Below, piece by piece: positions 5,872-6,573 of a stretch of DNA of 6,573 bases. Each line of letters begins with the position of its first letter. Positions within the stretch are counted from its first letter, which is position 1. The DNA is from an uncultured Methylophilus sp. (GTDB lineage Bacteria; Pseudomonadota; Gammaproteobacteria; Burkholderiales; Methylophilaceae). The DNA lies in NCBI GenBank assembly GCA_936943315.1, contig CAKZJM010000055.1:1-6573 (forward strand). Reading direction: 5' to 3'. Both the position numbers and the translations under genes were made by a program. Under the pieces are notes generated by a model. It was not told the DNA's origin, searched no databases, and saw only the letters and a list, made by a program, of their open reading frames with translations.

Positions 5872-5885
5872 GAGGCTAATTATGT
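5847..5885. promoter_or_regulatory. Perfect 12-bp inverted repeat over the marR promoter (likely operator)
   Basis: ACATAATTAGCC (5847-5858) is mirrored exactly by GGCTAATTATGT (5874-5885) across 15 bases. The left arm overlaps the end of the -35 box, the -10 box lies in the middle, and the right arm covers the expected transcription start and the marR ATG. Each arm also holds the short palindrome TAATTA. The position is ideal for autorepression by the MarR protein. Binding is inferred from position and symmetry. Confidence 0.7.
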
Positions 5886-6394
5886 TGCAACTCAGAGACC
5901 TGCCAACCCAAGAAGTGCTGGAACGCTTCGCTCAACGTTATCCGGAAGCGGATGTGACGGCGATTGCCAGCTTTTTGATGCTTTTGCGCGTGGCGACGGA
6001 TTTGTCCGTCGCTCTCGATGCCTGTCTCAGTAAACACGATTTGCTGCAAGGGCGCTGGTGGGTGCTGATTCTGCTTCTGCGTGAAACCGACCTCACCTCT
6101 ACACCTTCTGTGCTGGCCGAAAAGCTGGGCGTGACGCGCGCCACCATGACTGGCCTGTTGGATGGGTTGGAGCAGGGTGGCTTGGTGCAGCGTGTCTCTG
6201 TACCGCAAGACAGGCGCAGCGTGAAAATCAAACTCACCCCGGCAGGCCAGGCCAAGCTGGATGACGTCATGCCAGATTATTACACCCGCTTGCGTTTGTG
6301 CATGCAAGGGCTGACGGCGAAGCAACGGCAAGACTTACAAGCGATTCTAGGTGTGATAGACCACGGGATGTCCGCCTGGGATTTTAATCAGTAA
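5882..6394 (+). CDS. MarR-family transcriptional regulator
   Basis: A 170-residue winged helix-turn-helix protein. N-terminal dimerisation helices occupy about residues 5-60. The DNA-binding domain follows: TPSVLAEKLGVTRATMTGLL (74-93), with the recognition helix around TRATMTGLLDGLEQGG (85-100). The wing is PQDRRSVKIKLTPAG (108-122), matching the MarR DxRxxxxxLT pattern, and a C-terminal dimerisation helix ends the protein. Two cysteines (C48, C140) could in principle sense oxidants or electrophiles, but the inducer is unknown. ATG 5882 is chosen because GAGG (5872-5875) lies six bases upstream and because the alternative ATG 5870 falls inside the -10 box. The operator-like repeat at its own promoter suggests autoregulation. 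The gene is followed 18 bases later by an NTF2-like gene, probably in the same operon. Confidence 0.92.
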   Translation: MLQLRDLPTQEVLERFAQRYPEADVTAIASFLMLLRVATDLSVALDACLSKHDLLQGRWWVLILLLRETDLTSTPSVLAEKLGVTRATMTGLLDGLEQGGLVQRVSVPQDRRSVKIKLTPAGQAKLDDVMPDYYTRLRLCMQGLTAKQRQDLQAILGVIDHGMSAWDFNQ

Positions 6395-6412
6395 CTAAAT
6401 GAGGAGTACACC

Positions 6413-6573
6413 ATGACAGCAGTGACTGAAACCTTAAGCCAATTAAATCAGCAATTTGATGCGGCGTTTAACAGCAAAAATACACAGGCAATCGCGGCCT
6501 TGTACGCCAATGACGCAATTGTGATGCCGGCACCGGCCGGTCAAGTAGTTAAAGGCCGTCAGGATGTGGATGA
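6413..6573 (+). CDS. NTF2-like (SnoaL/DUF4440, SgcJ/EcaC type) protein, N-terminal 53 residues, cut by the window end
   Basis: Begins at an ATG with GAGGAG (6401-6406) six bases upstream and runs off the right edge. The visible residues, LNQQFDAAFNSKNTQAIAAL (11-30) followed by YANDAIVMPAPAG (31-43) and GRQDV (48-52), follow the usual start of the NTF2-like cone fold: a helix, then a short helix ending in LYxxDAxVMPP, then a strand and a G-R/K-xxI-type segment. Members are small pocket proteins of mixed or unknown function, such as ketosteroid-isomerase-like enzymes and stress proteins, and the substrate cannot be guessed. With only 18 bases after marR and no promoter or terminator between, it is probably co-transcribed and under MarR control. 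Confidence 0.75.
   Translation, partial: MTAVTETLSQLNQQFDAAFNSKNTQAIAALYANDAIVMPAPAGQVVKGRQDVD

Noticed and set aside
5876..6331. 151-codon open frame on the minus strand
   Set aside because: Antisense to the marR gene, whose winged-helix motifs are intact. It is rich in His and Gln, as expected for an antisense frame.
1..6573. Search for CRISPR arrays, tRNA/rRNA genes, insertion sequences, attachment sites and long direct repeats
   Set aside because: None was seen by eye. Genes are ordinary chromosomal types with uniform style and intact frames, so there is no sign of recent transfer.

Overview
This window looks like an ordinary chromosomal segment of a betaproteobacterium. A methylotroph of the family Methylophilaceae (Methylophilus/Methylovorus/Methylotenera type) is the best guess. 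The guess rests on moderate GC, the protein styles, and above all a fused SoxYZ-like periplasmic carrier of the kind annotated as associated with PQQ (quinoprotein) dehydrogenases. The taxonomic call is an inference. Nothing here points to a mobile element, prophage, CRISPR array or RNA gene.

Layout, left to right. (1) 1-1280: the 3' two-thirds of aspS (aspartyl-tRNA synthetase), followed by a strong intrinsic terminator at 1320-1351. (2) 1376-1906: apt (adenine phosphoribosyltransferase), whose ribosome binding site lies only 9 bases past the terminator T-run. (3) 1975-2406: a small VOC/glyoxalase-fold metalloprotein. (4) 2408-2463: a regulatory region with a perfect TGTGA-N6-TCACA CRP-type palindrome, spaced like a class II activated promoter, serving (5) 2495-3283, an exported SoxY-SoxZ fusion carrier with a single Cys in a GGCGG motif. 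A UUCG-capped terminator closes that unit. (6) 3387-3806: a YjbQ/UPF0047 protein behind an extended -10 promoter. (7) 3903-5249: trhP (yegQ), a U32-family tRNA uridine hydroxylation protein. (8) 5300-5326: a bidirectional terminator separating trhP from the convergent (9) CBS-domain-pair protein on the minus strand (5339-5770). (10) 5771-5881: a divergent promoter region with a perfect TTGACA/TATAAT promoter embedded in a 12-bp perfect inverted repeat. (11) 5882-6394: a MarR-family regulator. (12) From 6413 to the window end: the start of an NTF2-like (SnoaL/DUF4440) protein in the same operon.

The genes do not form one pathway. They are separate short transcription units: translation (aspS, trhP), purine salvage (apt), periplasmic sulfur-carrier-like chemistry linked to methylotrophy (soxYZ-like), nucleotide sensing (CBS) and a MarR-controlled operon that continues past the right edge. 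No intergenic stretch exceeds about 120 bases.

I found no clear previously undescribed system. The most interesting signals are regulatory: the CRP-type class II geometry upstream of the SoxYZ-like carrier, and the inverted repeat that overlaps the marR promoters and start codon.
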